From Combretum micranthum (lineage: Eukaryota; Streptophyta; Magnoliopsida; Myrtales; Combretaceae): 64,000 bases of DNA. The position numbers and the translations under genes are program-made. Shown piece by piece: positions 22,084 to 33,143 of this stretch (its first letter is position 1; the number at the start of each line of letters is the position of its first letter). The notes below the pieces were generated by a model. It made no database searches. It saw nothing but the letters and a program-made list of their open reading frames with translations, and had not been told where the DNA came from. The stretch covers positions 1,116,001-1,180,000 of the forward strand of contig JAMXBD010000169.1 in assembly GCA_024138025.1 (NCBI GenBank). The letters are read 5' to 3'.

Positions 22084-25000
22084 GGGCCATTTTTCTGGAA
22101 CGGATCCTGATCGGGTTCGAAACAAATAATTTCTCAAAAACTGATCTTTTTATGTTTCGTTATATTCTTTGGAACAATAATCTATATCAACTTGCTCTCA
22201 AAAAATTTATGGTTTTATTCTCAATGGAGCCGGACTTAGGGTTTCTAGGTTTCTTGCTATCCTTAGTTATTCCAGTTTAAGGTTTCGGTTTCCGATTCGA
22301 CTCTTGAAGCCAAGCTTGAATACAAGAAAAATCGGGGCTTACAATTTACCCATGTCATGTAACTTAGCATGACTATGGTATTGTTTTTTAAAACTCCCAA
22401 CATGTTCATGATTTGTAAAAGCAACAACATGTTCATGATTTGTTCTTGCACATGAATTCAAATTTTATTATCTTGTTGTTATTATGATATCATATTGTTA
22501 ATATTGTTATTATTATTGTTATTATGCTTTTAATTTGACTCCATATATATTGTTAAGTATATGTATATCTATATATTTTTAGTGCCTAAATGCTCACTAA
22601 CTCACTAACAAGCTTATTATTATATATGCTCTTATTATTGCTTTTCTTTTTTTTTTTTTTTTGTAGGACTAGTCTATTCATAGTCACTGGTTGCCTTGAT
22701 GAAACTAAGGTTTCCAATACTTGACCGGGTTACCTTGATGAAGCTAAGGTTCTCAATACTTGATATTATTATTATCTTGCTTATTAGTATAATCTTGCTT
22801 CTTATCTTTTTTTATATTTTCATCATTTCCATATTACATGCTCATGTACATGCATAATCAAAATGATATTGTCTCAACAAAATTAAAGAAATGAAACTAA
22901 ACTTTCTTAAAATATGTTCTTGCCACAAAATCAAGATTTTTCTATTAAACATGTAAAAAGGTTATTTTTTCAACTTCTTTTCAAACTCATCCAAAAAAAA
23001 AAAAAAATTACGACCATAAAGACAATTTTTTCAAAGAAGTTAACTAACAAAATAACATTTTCTCTTATCATGATAAGTCACATAATGTTTATTAAAGCTT
23101 AGTGAAATTAATTCTTTGGTAAATAAACTTTTTTCAAGAAGCTTACTCATAGAAACTAAGGAGTAAACTAGTTTTGAAAATTAAGATAAAATCAACTTAC
23201 TAATTTATAAACCCACTTAGAAAATTAATGATTTTCAAGTTTCTAAAAGAGCAACCTATTTCCAAAGAAATAAAAAGAATATAAACATAATAAGTTACAA
23301 AAGAACAAAAGATATTATCAAAAGCTTAAGAAAATAGTGAAACATGATTTTCTTCCAAGTAAAATTTGTAAAAGACTTGAAAGACTAAGTTTTGAAAATA
23401 AAATGTCTTTCTTTTAAGAAGTTAGGAAATAAAATATAAGAAGGAAAAGACTTATCAAATCTAAATTTTTGGAAAACATATACAAATTATTATAGGATAT
23501 CAACAACTTAATAACAATTTTTGGAAAAAAAAAATTCATTTCTTATCACTAGAAGTAAAATTTTGTAGAAATTCAAAGTTAAGAAAAATTAACTTGTTTT
23601 AGAAAGGAAATTGGAAAACCAAATAAGGATATATTCATAATAACCGGAAAGATTATAAAGTTCTTTCAAAATGCTTTAGAAAAGGAATTGTCAAAATTCA
23701 AGTTATCAACACTTTAAAATAAATTGTTTTACAAAAAATAATCGTTGAAACAACACCATTAGAATCTTAAATATAATATGAGTCCATATAAATACTCAAA
23801 GGATTTTTCAACTATATATATATATATATATCTATATTTTCACTAAAAGGATTTTTGAATAGAATTTAGTTTAGAAAATTGTTTTTCAAAAGCTGGGGTC
23901 TCGTTTTATTTCTGTCCCATAACTTTTAGAAAGCCCAATGACCTTTTATGTGGCAAATAACCTTAGAAATGAATAGATTTTTTTGATTAGGTAGAAATCG
24001 GTATATTATATGCAAAATTCCAAGTTAAAATGAGCAAGTTATGATCATTTTAAGTTGGAATTTTCCTCTATGCGAATTTTAACGAACTTGGTAAAATAGA
24101 ATTACAAGTTTAAGTAGAACTTCCAAGAAATACTCATTTTGGGTATTTCTCTTGTTTAGGTGACATGGAGACCAAGTTCCCGTGTCCCGAGGATTTCCTT
24201 GACTAGAAGTATTTGCACAAATAGCCGAGTGAGTTTATTTCTTACATATTTACACTTATGATTTTGCTTGTAAAATTAGTTGGCATTAGAATTAGGAAAA
24301 GATAAAAAAAAAATGGAAAAATGCATGTCCTTTACATACTTAGTTGAAATTACGATTAAGTATATTTAGGCAGGAATCGTTTATAATGAGTGTTTGCCCT
24401 AGTACAAGAATGATTGTCTGCAAATTCTATTATCACTCATAAATTATATAATTATGCCATGACTACTTAATTAAACTTATTCACCCATGTCATCGGATGA
24501 GTTCATTGCATTTATTACTATACCTTTAGTGGGACAAATGTTTAGTAAGGAGATTTATAGAGTCTGTAAATTCTATAAAGCGACGAGGCATCGTCTGAAT
24601 CAACTAGCGATGAGAAAACATCTGACTAAAACATACTTGTTAGCTATGTAGTGGCTTGGAAATAAACTACAAATACGTTGGATTATATTTTTGAAAGCAA
24701 GAAAGTTGCTAAAATAAGAATTATCATGGAATTACGTTTTATAATGACGGCCTTCACGATCCGGAACACCTAATCCCTAATGTAAGGGTAAATCCATTCA
24801 ACATATGATTCTCGGAAAATCAAATGTATTGTTTGCCCACGTACTTGTGCATCTCATATGGTTGCTTAAATAAACTTATTTTGATTATTGAATGTCGAGT
24901 GTATAATTGTGGAAATAAATCCCACTAATCATGTAGCTTATACACTATTAGATATGTTTTGCAATTCCCGTACCTTTGATTGGAACCAATAAGTTATTTT

Positions 25001-25395
25001 ACCCAGGTAATACCTCCAAGCTAAGATCTTATGAATGGAAGTGTAAGCTAGAAGTAGATATGGATTCTAAGAGAAGTTTCAAAAGTGTAAATCGTTTCAT
25101 GATAGACTCTTTATTAGACTTAGTTATCTTTAATAAGGGAATGCCCCTTAATGTTGTAAAGACTCCTTATAAATTTCTATGAACCTTGGTAGTATTGTTA
25201 TGATTTATTTTCTTAATTGCTATTGTACATAACTGCTTAAATGGTATGATCCAAAGTTTGGTCTGCTACGATCATGAAAGTATGCCTTATACCAGATATC
25301 AAGACTTTTGGGATGACTAAAGTTGTCATACTTAAATCTTAATATCGAGTGTGGTGGGCTGTCACATTTAGGATACCCTTTGGGGCGTGTAACAA

Positions 25396-25880
25396 CTTTA
25401 TCCCCTATGCCTCAAACACAAATAGCTTCACTAGAACCATCATCTCAATTACCAATACAACACTAAGAAGAAGGAAGACCTATTCCTTTGGTTCAACCAA
25501 AACCTAAACACTTTAGTAGAAAGGGTAAGAGGGTCAAGTCCTTTGTTCAAAAACTACCCTATAGAAAAAGGTTCATCATTAAAGGTGAGCCAATTGAGCA
25601 TGACCCGACCCCTATCACCCTCAATTCTGCTATTAGTGTTGAAGGTGACAACTAAGAAGAAAGGGCTACTACTGAGGGTAGTATAGATTTAAACACCCCA
25701 GTCCGAAGTTGAGACAAAGGAGGAAAGAAAGAGAAGAGAGGAAGTTGAAAGAGAAATAGATAAAACAATCCCTTAAACAATCTTCCTAGAGATCACTGGC
25801 CCCCTCCTTACCAGAGCCTTCATAATCTTAAGGAATAAAAGATGAAGAGGGAAGTACAAGGTACATATAGAGTGGGTAGT
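25396..25880 (+). pseudogene. Fragment 2 of the old ORF, Lys/Arg-rich
   Basis: A long frame with three or more stops that look like point changes (CAA to TAA, CGA to TGA). A Ser/Pro/Gln-rich start is followed by a strongly basic stretch (FSRKGKRVKSFVQKLPYRKR) and then an acidic part. The basic stretch could be a nuclear signal. The frame resumes after the solo LTR 25881-27559. I do not recognise it; its place upstream of a PPT-like site suggests a 3' extra ORF of an old Athila/Tat-type element, which is inference. Confidence 0.45.
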
Positions 25881-27559
25881 TGATGATTGCCTTCAAGCGT
25901 AGTTTTAAATTTATAAAGTCCCGTTTTTACTTCACTATAAAGGCAATAGGCAGTGTACCTATCGATTGCAGAATAGAATTAATACAGGTGTCGTTCTCTA
26001 GGATCTGGATATCAAGTACTAGTATTACCGTTTCTCTACTATGTAACCAACAATTTTGATGATTACTGTTTTTTCTAATTTACTTTGAACAATATTAACA
26101 CAGATCTAGTAACAAACAAGCAAGATTCAATTAACATAAATGATCCAGGTTTTATCTTCACCTAATTTATCATGTGAATCCTTGGAATTTACAGATTTGA
26201 TTTAGTTCTTAAGCTGTTGAGTTTCTCAAGCAAAATGATAATTCTTTCGAATCTATCAATTTTTCTAAACCTAAGTTAATCAATTAGGATTTCTCCTCAA
26301 TCAATAGCAACTTAAGCCTGCATTAAGAACATAAACTCATTGAAATTACAATAGTCTCAGAAAATTCTTGCTGTTCTATGTCTAGAATTACAAACGAATC
26401 CCATCAATTGCATAGATCAATTCATGAAAGCAATCTTTCAATTAACTTAAATGAAAATTAAACATAAATTTGCATTCCGGATATACAAATTTAAGAAACA
26501 TGCAATTGAACAAAAGAACATCAATCTTTTATTAAACCCAAATCCTCATCACAAGATAAAATTAGAGTTCAACAAAACCCGGATCTGAAAAATTACTCTT
26601 CCATAGTAATTAACGAAAATACATGAAATTCTAGAAACAAACTAGAATTCATGATATCATCCGAGAAAATGAAGCTCAAAATTGTGGATCTTCAATCCAA
26701 GATAATCTTGACTTGTTGAAACTCTGAAAAACTTGGATATGAATTCTATATGTGCTCTCTCTTACTTTTCTTCCTTGCTTTCTTCTTTCTTCCTCCATCT
26801 TCAATTTATAATGGATTTCACATAAATGAAACTGAAATCTCATTATGAAGGAATTTGGAAGTTACGGGAGTTATGGGTCTTTTGGCTTTACAAAGTAACA
26901 CATAAATGGAATTGAATGCTCATTATGGGGGAAATGGGAAGTTACGGGAGTTACGGGTCTTTTGGCTTTTCAAAGTAACACCCCTTTAATGTCCAATAGA
27001 CGTTTCTTTAATAAATAAGGGGTTACTATTCAATAAAAAAGCCATTTCTTAAAAAGTAACGGACTGTCAAATCGACAGGTTTGGGGACAAGTCATGTCAC
27101 TTGAATGTCCGACTGTTTTCTTCACTATGGAAATCGACATGACTAAGGACACGGTTTGTCCCAGAAATGTCCCTTGCTGTGCACTTTTTTCTTCACTGAC
27201 ACGACTTGAGACACGGCTTGTCCCAGAAATGTCTCTTGCAAAGTTAATTTTCCAGATTGACACGGTTGGGGACAGGTCGTGTCTCATAAATGTTTTCCAA
27301 AAGCTTGATATTTAGCCCTTAATTTTGCTTCTCTCTTGTAATGGTTGAAAGACATGGCTTGTTCTTGTCATGTTGAGTTCTTCTTGATCCAAACTTTACA
27401 TTTTTGACCTGTCTTCGCTTTCTTTGAAAAATATCTCCTTTAAAGACCTGAAAGCTTAACTCCATTAATTCAAGTGCTAAATTCCCAATATTCATCAATA
27501 AAATGACCATCAAACATATATTTTAGCACTCATAAAATAGGAATAATTTTGGTTCATCA
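25881..27559 (-). repeat. Solo LTR, Athila/Tat-like, 1679 bp
   Basis: Begins TGATGATTGCC and ends GGTTCATCA, with duplication GTAGT/GTAGC (25876-25880, 27560-27564; 4 of 5). Near its plus-strand left end is the phrase GCAGTGTACCTATCG...GTGTCGTTCTCTAGGA, which in the complete Athila here appears reverse-complemented at the LTR 3' end (about 42570-42650); hence the minus orientation. Inside are a two-unit tandem duplication of about 80 bp (26820-26980) and a set of GACACGG-TTGTCCCAGAAATGTC repeats (27060-27290). Its length is close to the 1.7-1.8 kb of the Athila LTRs but the sequence is different. Confidence 0.75.
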
Positions 27560-28620
27560 GTAGCAGTTCCTTTTACCCTAAGAGCTAAAGAAAACCTTAC
27601 CACAATCCCAAGTAGCAACGTTAGTGAGGAGAAGGAAGTGGAAGCCACCACCCCTACTACTCCTACATCTAATGATTTAGCCTTAATAGATCTTGAAGAA
27701 ATAGTAGCAGATGTAGTAGGGGAAACTAGCTGATAAATATGCTAACACCCAACAGATCATGAATTCTATGAACTTGGAGCTAAGATAGCTATTGGGGTTG
27801 ATCAACACTACTTAGCTGACAAAAATGATACAGAAAAAGGGCTAAGAGAGAAGCCCATAAAAGAAAAATGGAGGCAATGCTTGAACATAGTAGAAAAAGG
27901 GATAAGCTTTGGAAAAAAAAAGAATTGTAGATGCTAAACTAGCACAGAGCTTAGCCTCTAAGGAAGAAAGGAACAAAAGGTAATCCTACAGCACCAGTGC
28001 CCTAGAAAATTAATGAAAAACCTCTTGAAGAAAAAAGGTAGTGAAGAAGTGAAAATGAAGAAAGAAAGTTTCAAATGTTGGGCAAGGAAGACAGAGAGCG
28101 CTTTGTTAGCCGTTAAAGAGGGTAAAGAGCGAAAGAACAAAGAGAGAGAACCTGCTTTGAAACAAGAAGAAGAAATGAGGAATAAAATGGACAAGGAAAG
28201 GAAACAAAGAGAAATGAAGTTCCTAGAAAGACAAGCTGTTGAAATAAGAAGTTACATGTAAAACACTATTGGCATGATAGATGTAAAGAAGAACGAATAA
28301 TCTCTATGCCTTATAGTTATAATAGCAGCTTGAGAAGATGTGTACAAAGAAGAGAAAATCCGTAAGATGGAAAAAGAAGAAAGAAAAAAGGGGGCTAGTA
28401 CTTCAAGGGAGGCTGAAACTAGGGGTTGAGGTAGAAATAACATAAATATACCAAGTGGTGTTAGTATACAAATAGGCGGATGAAGAGGGAATACAACTCC
28501 TAGAGGTTAGAGAGCTAATAGAGGTGCTAGAGTACCTAAGGGCAGGAGAAAAGAAGGGAGTAGGAGTTGGCTTTATTGGCTTAGAGACAAAGACTAAAAA
28601 TGCTAACTCCCTTAATTGAA
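27560..28620 (+). pseudogene. Fragment 3 of the old ORF, Lys/Glu coiled-coil-like
   Basis: Continues the frame interrupted at 25880. The stretch 28013-28258 is a clean 82-codon piece very rich in Lys and Glu (for example KKKGSEEVKMKKE, KEGKERKNKEREP), which looks like a charged coiled coil. Upstream are a Thr/Pro linker and an acidic part; downstream (to 28600) a Gly/Arg-rich tail with several stops. There is no recognisable catalytic motif. Its layered composition (Pro/Thr, basic, acidic, coil, Gly/Arg) is that of a structural or nucleic-acid-binding protein, but no family can be named. Confidence 0.45.
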
Positions 28621-29800
28621 ATTTTGTATCCTTTTTATGATAGTTTGAATTCTTTAATATTCTCTAAAAGACTCGAAATTCTTTAATATTCTTTACCTTA
28701 GCTCAGAAATAAATTCTTTATTCTATTTAGCTTAGTTTAATGCTTTAATTCTTTATTCGTTATTTGTAATTCTTTATTGTTTGAATTCTTTAATTCTTTT
28801 ATTCTTTATGAAATAATTAAAAATTCTTTGTGGAAAAATAAAACTGACTTAATATAGGGTCCTTTCAAGTAAACAAAATACAGTTGCAATGTAATTTAGG
28901 CCATGATATACTTCGAAGATTTTTCATAGCTTCAACCACGTCTCTAATCGAGCCTGGGATTACTACTAATGTTTTGTCTTGTTTACCTTAGTCTTAAACA
29001 ACTTAAATCAAGAAGGCAACCGAGCCCATAGTTCTCGTTTGTTCTCAACCCGCGTCTCTAAACAAAGAAGTTTTTTAAACTTCTAATTATTTAAAACTTG
29101 CTTTGCACTATTAATTGTTGATTTCCCATGGATGATCCATCATGTTAAACATTGAGGACAATGTTCAATTTAAGTGTGAGGGAAAGGATTAAGCAAGATT
29201 AAGGATTAAGACTAATGACAATTAATCAAGAATAAATTAAATGTGTTTCATTGATCACTTTCTCTCCACAATTTTAGAAAAATAATGAAATGGTAAAAGT
29301 TAACTTTTTGAAAATTTTGAGATAGAATCATGAAATGACTCAATTGAACTTGTATCGAACATCATCATCTTGCTTTTAGGTTGACTTTATGTTGTTATAA
29401 TCACTCTATGATATATATGTGGAATAGTTTTATTTATTATACAATTTGAGAATTTTGAATTGGAATTGGCTTAAGGTCCTTAGTAAGACTACTCAAATAA
29501 TCATTAAAAGCTTAAATGATCTGTATGCTTTCCATTTAGAAATTTCAAGAGCTTTATAATGTTTAGTGAAGGTTAAGTAATACTTCTAACTTGATGAATT
29601 TTCCTTGTGCTACACCAAATTAAAATCAAAATGAAAATAATCATGTGCTTATGATTGATATGGGCAGGACTTGGTCCCTCAGAAGAGTAATTTCTTGACC
29701 ACTCTATCAGTTTTAAATAATTCACGAAATAAAAAAAAAAAATCATGTTCAGTTAATATAAGCAAGACTTAGTCCCTAAGAAGAGTAAGGCTTGATTCCT
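28621..29800 (+). other. Non-coding stretch with a PPT-like site
   Basis: AT-rich with many ATTCTTTA-type repeats (28630-28810). At 29150-29183 the phrase ACATTGAGGACAATGTT followed by TAAGTGTGAGGGA resembles the region before the polypurine tract of Athila/Tat elements (compare AAGTGTGGGGGA before the LTR at 54173). A duplicated phrase of about 40 bp (ACTTGGTCCCTCAGAAGAG at 29670, ACTTAGTCCCTAAGAAGAG at 29767) lies just before the LTR start. No gene. Confidence 0.5.
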
Positions 29801-32800
29801 TGATGAGTCTTTTATATTCTATTCCAAGCATAGGAGTTTATGATTTACATGATCCATTTTTATATAATTCCTATGATTCTGTGCTTTATGAATTAAATGT
29901 GGTTTTTAAACTCCTAAGATCAAGAAAAGAAGAAATAAAGTGATTTGAATTAAGATTGGAGTAAAACAACAACAATGTTTGAAGACAGACTCAATTGCGA
30001 TTGCCAAAGACCCCAATCGAGGGAAAGAAAACAAGGCAAAACGAGGAAAAAGTGCAAACAATGCCCTCAATTTACCCCACGACTTACACTAAGACAACTG
30101 CGCCTAGTATAACTCCAATCGCACTTAAGAATCATGCTTGTGATTCCAACCGTGGTTCAAACTGCACTAAAATAGCTCTTCTGATGAAAAGACACAGCTT
30201 AGATTACGGCCATCCTTCTAGCCCATGATCCAAGCTGCAAAAAGTGACCTTGTTCTTGTTGTCATGGATACATTGCCCTGATTCAAAGCGAATAAAGAAA
30301 AGGACAAAATCCGTTATAAAGAATTTACCATGTCAACAAATAAAATCTTTATGATTGCTATGTCATGTTACTTATAAATAAACATATACAAATGTGCAAT
30401 AGTATGGTGTACCATATGTAACAAATTCCCAACATATAATAGAGTAATGTGAGAATTTTTAGTGAGAGAAAATTTTCTTTTACAAGAAATTCAAGTTTTT
30501 TTGGTAAATTCATATTGAACCCAACGTTTGTTTTTGCAAGATTTTTATGCTTAATCTATAATATTCATCTTTAATTTTACACTGTTTATTTTGAACCGGT
30601 GCTTAATGTTTACATTTATGGAGAAATAAGTATCTTGGTTTAGGGTTTATGAATCCAAGACCTAATTCATGTGATTTCAAACGTTGAATATTGACTGGAT
30701 ATTTGTGTTTAATAGCTTGAACTTAACTTCATAAGTGTAATTGTGCGGTACACCTTTAGATCCATGTTGTATTTTAGTTGATTTGTTTGGTTCATAAATA
30801 AACAATTAAAGAATATGAAATTGAAGTTTTCAAAAATTCATAAAACATGCTAATAAGTTCTATTCAACTTCAATCACAATTTCCAACAGTAGGCAATCGC
30901 ACTTACTAAAGTAGCATAGAAAATATTAGGTCATACTCTAAGGTATTATTAGCATCTACCGTACTCACTTTTCATCTATTATCTAGCAAAAGAAAATTTA
31001 CCAAAACATAATAAAAACAAGAGTTATTTTAGGGTTAAGGCTTATATACGTGTTTTCAAGGCAAAATGAAGGATAAGTCTATAAAACGCAAGATGAGACT
31101 TAAGGATTGCTTCACCAAGTCCTCATCATGTGATTTTTCAACAAACTCATAGAGTTTTTCACAGGTGAATTTGTACCGCCGAATTCTTGAATGTAAGTTA
31201 AAGCCTCTCTCAAGGTATTAAACTCTAGATCTAGACTAGATCATTGAAATCTCTTTATAAGTTATCAAAAATCTAGATCTGTATAAAGTTTAAGAATCCA
31301 TTGTTTTAAAACCAACCTAATCAATTTTAAAAAAACAAGCAACATAAAGTTTTACCATCCCTCTCTCAAAATGATTATGAGCAACGTCATTAGTAGCCCA
31401 GTTCTATTCAAAAGAATGATCTCTTAATCTGTTCAGTTGAAATCGGACATAGATCTAAAAGGTGCACCACATATTTATATCTATGAAATTAAGATCAAGC
31501 TACTAATTACAAATACTTAGTCTATATTCAATTGAAAAGCATTTTGAAATCACATGAACCAAGTCTTTGATTCACAAACCCTAAGTTAAATGATTATTTC
31601 TCTATGGATGCAAACATTAAGCACAACTTTTGAAGAAATGATATGGAATTAAAGATAAAATTACAAATTAATCACAAAGTCCTGCAAAAACAAACATCAG
31701 ATTTACAATGAATTTACCCAAAAAACTTGAAGATTTCTTAGCAAGAAGAAACAATTCTTTTGCCTAAGAATTCTCTCTCTATTCTATGTTAGAAAATTTG
31801 TTACATATGGTACAAATTTTCTATCGCATGCATGTGCACATTTGTTTATATTGGATCAGGCCATAAATCATGATGATTTTATTTGCTGACATGATAGATT
31901 CTTTATAACAGAATTCGTCCTAATCTTCAGGCAAGTGTCTTCAATGCAAGCTCATAGGGTCACTTTTCGCAGGTTAGATTAAGCATTCTAATATTGCTTG
32001 AATGTTAAAGCTTAATCTATTCTATGGCTTTTCTTCTCAAAGGCTCAATTTCTATCTAGAGTCAATCGTGGGCATCATTGAGTTCATCAAGGGGTCAAAT
32101 GTTCGCCTCGACAATACTTGTTCCATGACTTGTAAAGCATAAATGTCTCAAAGTTGATCACAACTTATGTCAAGTACTCGATTATAAGGCTTGATTGGTC
32201 ATTTTGTCTTATTTTAGCTTGTTGTTTTGCCCTCGATGGGTCTTTTGCAGACCTTGGCTAAGTTCTATTCTATACAGTTATTGTTGTTTTGCTTTAATCT
32301 GGTTCAAATCACTTCATTTCTTGTTCTTTTGGTCTAAAGAGCTAAAAAACAACAATTGCAACATAAAAGCACAAATTTCGTGGGAATCTATCTAAACTTG
32401 TATTAGATTAAGCCAAAATTTCCTATGAGTGGAATAGAGTAAAATAGACTGATCAGATTTCAACTGAATAGATTAAGAGATCATTCTTTTGAACAAATTT
32501 TAGCTGCTAATGAAGTTGCTCATAATCATCTATAGATAGAGACGGTGAAACTTTCTGTCACTTGATTTAAATTCATTAAAATGGATCTTAATGAAATGAT
32601 TCTTAATCTTTATGAAAGTGTAGGTTGTTGATAGCTTAGAATAGATTATGGTAATCTGACCTAGATTTAGAGTTTTTGACCTTAAGAGAGGCTTTAGCTT
32701 ACCTTAGTAAATCCGACAGTGCAAATATACCAGCAAACAACTCTTTGAGTTTGTTAAGAAATCACATGATAAGGACTTAGTGAAGCAAATCCTAAGCTCT

Positions 32801-33122
32801 GTCTTGCATTAACAAAGTTTTATCCTTAATTTGCCCTAAAAACATGTATATAATTAGCTTTAACCTTAGCTTAGTTTTTTGTTGTTTAATATATTCTTCT
32901 AAATCTTTCTCTAGCTAAATAATAGATGAAGATTGGGTATAGTAGATGTTAACAATCCCCAAGGAATATAACTTAATGCTTTATATGCTACTTCAGTAGG
33001 TACGCTTACCTATGTTAGTGATTGCAACCGAAGTTAAACAAAACTTATTAGTATTTTTATAAATTTTTGGAAAACTTCATCTTCGTATTTTGTCCTTAAT
33101 GTTTTTATACAAAGACTAATCA
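29801..33122 (+). repeat. Old Athila-type LTR (net about 1.65 kb), interrupted by its inverted copy
   Basis: Starts TGATGAGTC and ends GACTAATCA. Left part (29801-30778) and right part (32456-33122) align end to end with the reverse complement of 30779-32455, which gives both boundaries. It is followed by a damaged Athila primer-site region and, beyond later insertions, by gag, so it acts as the 5' LTR of the old element in the right half of the window. Sequence upstream also looks like retroelement interior, so it may be shared by two elements. Confidence 0.65.
30779..32455 (-). repeat. Inverted copy of the old Athila-type LTR, about 1677 bp
   Basis: Begins TGATTTG and ends CTGATCA on the plus strand. 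It is the reverse complement of the LTR it sits in, diverged perhaps 20-25 percent by eye. No clear 5-bp duplication is left, as expected for its age. Together with its host it makes two large inverted repeats (about 29801-30778 against 31440-32455, and 30779-31440 against 32456-33122). Confidence 0.65.
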
Positions 33123-33143
33123 AGTTTTTTCTAGAACCATTAC
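33123..33143 (+). other. Remnant of Athila primer-site region, left half
   Basis: AGTTTTTTCTAGAACCATTAC, continued after the solo LTR by ATTGCTGGGGAA (37169-37180). Joined through the target duplication it resembles the intact Athila region at 42675-42698 (AGTTTT then TGGCGCCGTTGCCGGGGA) with several changes. It marks the start of the old element interior. Confidence 0.55.

Larger units (their letters stand above)
12071..22343 (-). repeat. Solo LTR, chromovirus type (net about 3.46 kb), interrupted
   Basis: Begins TGCCATGCCCC (two changes from TGTCACGCCCC) and ends CGGGGCTTACA. The duplication ATTTA is perfect at 12066-12070 and 22344-22348, and the host LTR continues after it exactly as in the uninterrupted copy near 34090. 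Net length after removing 15279-22088 is about 3463 bp, matching the 3499-bp LTR of the first element. It has the GGGGCATTCCCCC hairpin (12290-12302) and the AAAATGGCCATAACTTG block (about 13282-13298). Confidence 0.9.
11136..25395 (+). repeat. Solo LTR, chromovirus type with 4-kb LTR (net about 3.98 kb), interrupted
   Basis: Plus-oriented LTR starting TGTAAACTC and ending GGGGCGTGTAACA. Its left 935 bp match 33144-34091 and its right part (22349-25395) matches 34092-37168, at roughly 90-95 percent by eye. The middle (12071-22343) is a nested insertion. The target duplication is ACTTT (11132-11136 and 25396-25400); the first T of the LTR overlaps it, which suggests a lost T. No internal region follows: the old ORF resumes after it. 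It contains a CT run (11715-11731), GGCCGGC (11748-11754), a TATA relic (11834-11841), an AT run (about 23813-23831) and a damaged GGGAATGCCCC hairpin (about 25137-25147). Confidence 0.85.

Noticed and set aside
23813..23831. AT run, considered as an independent microsatellite.
   Set aside because: The same run is present at the homologous site in the sister LTRs (35625, 39128), so it is part of the LTR.
28252..28443. Leu/Phe/Ser-rich minus-strand frame that looks like a membrane protein.
   Set aside because: It is the antisense shadow of the Lys/Glu-rich coding relic on the plus strand.
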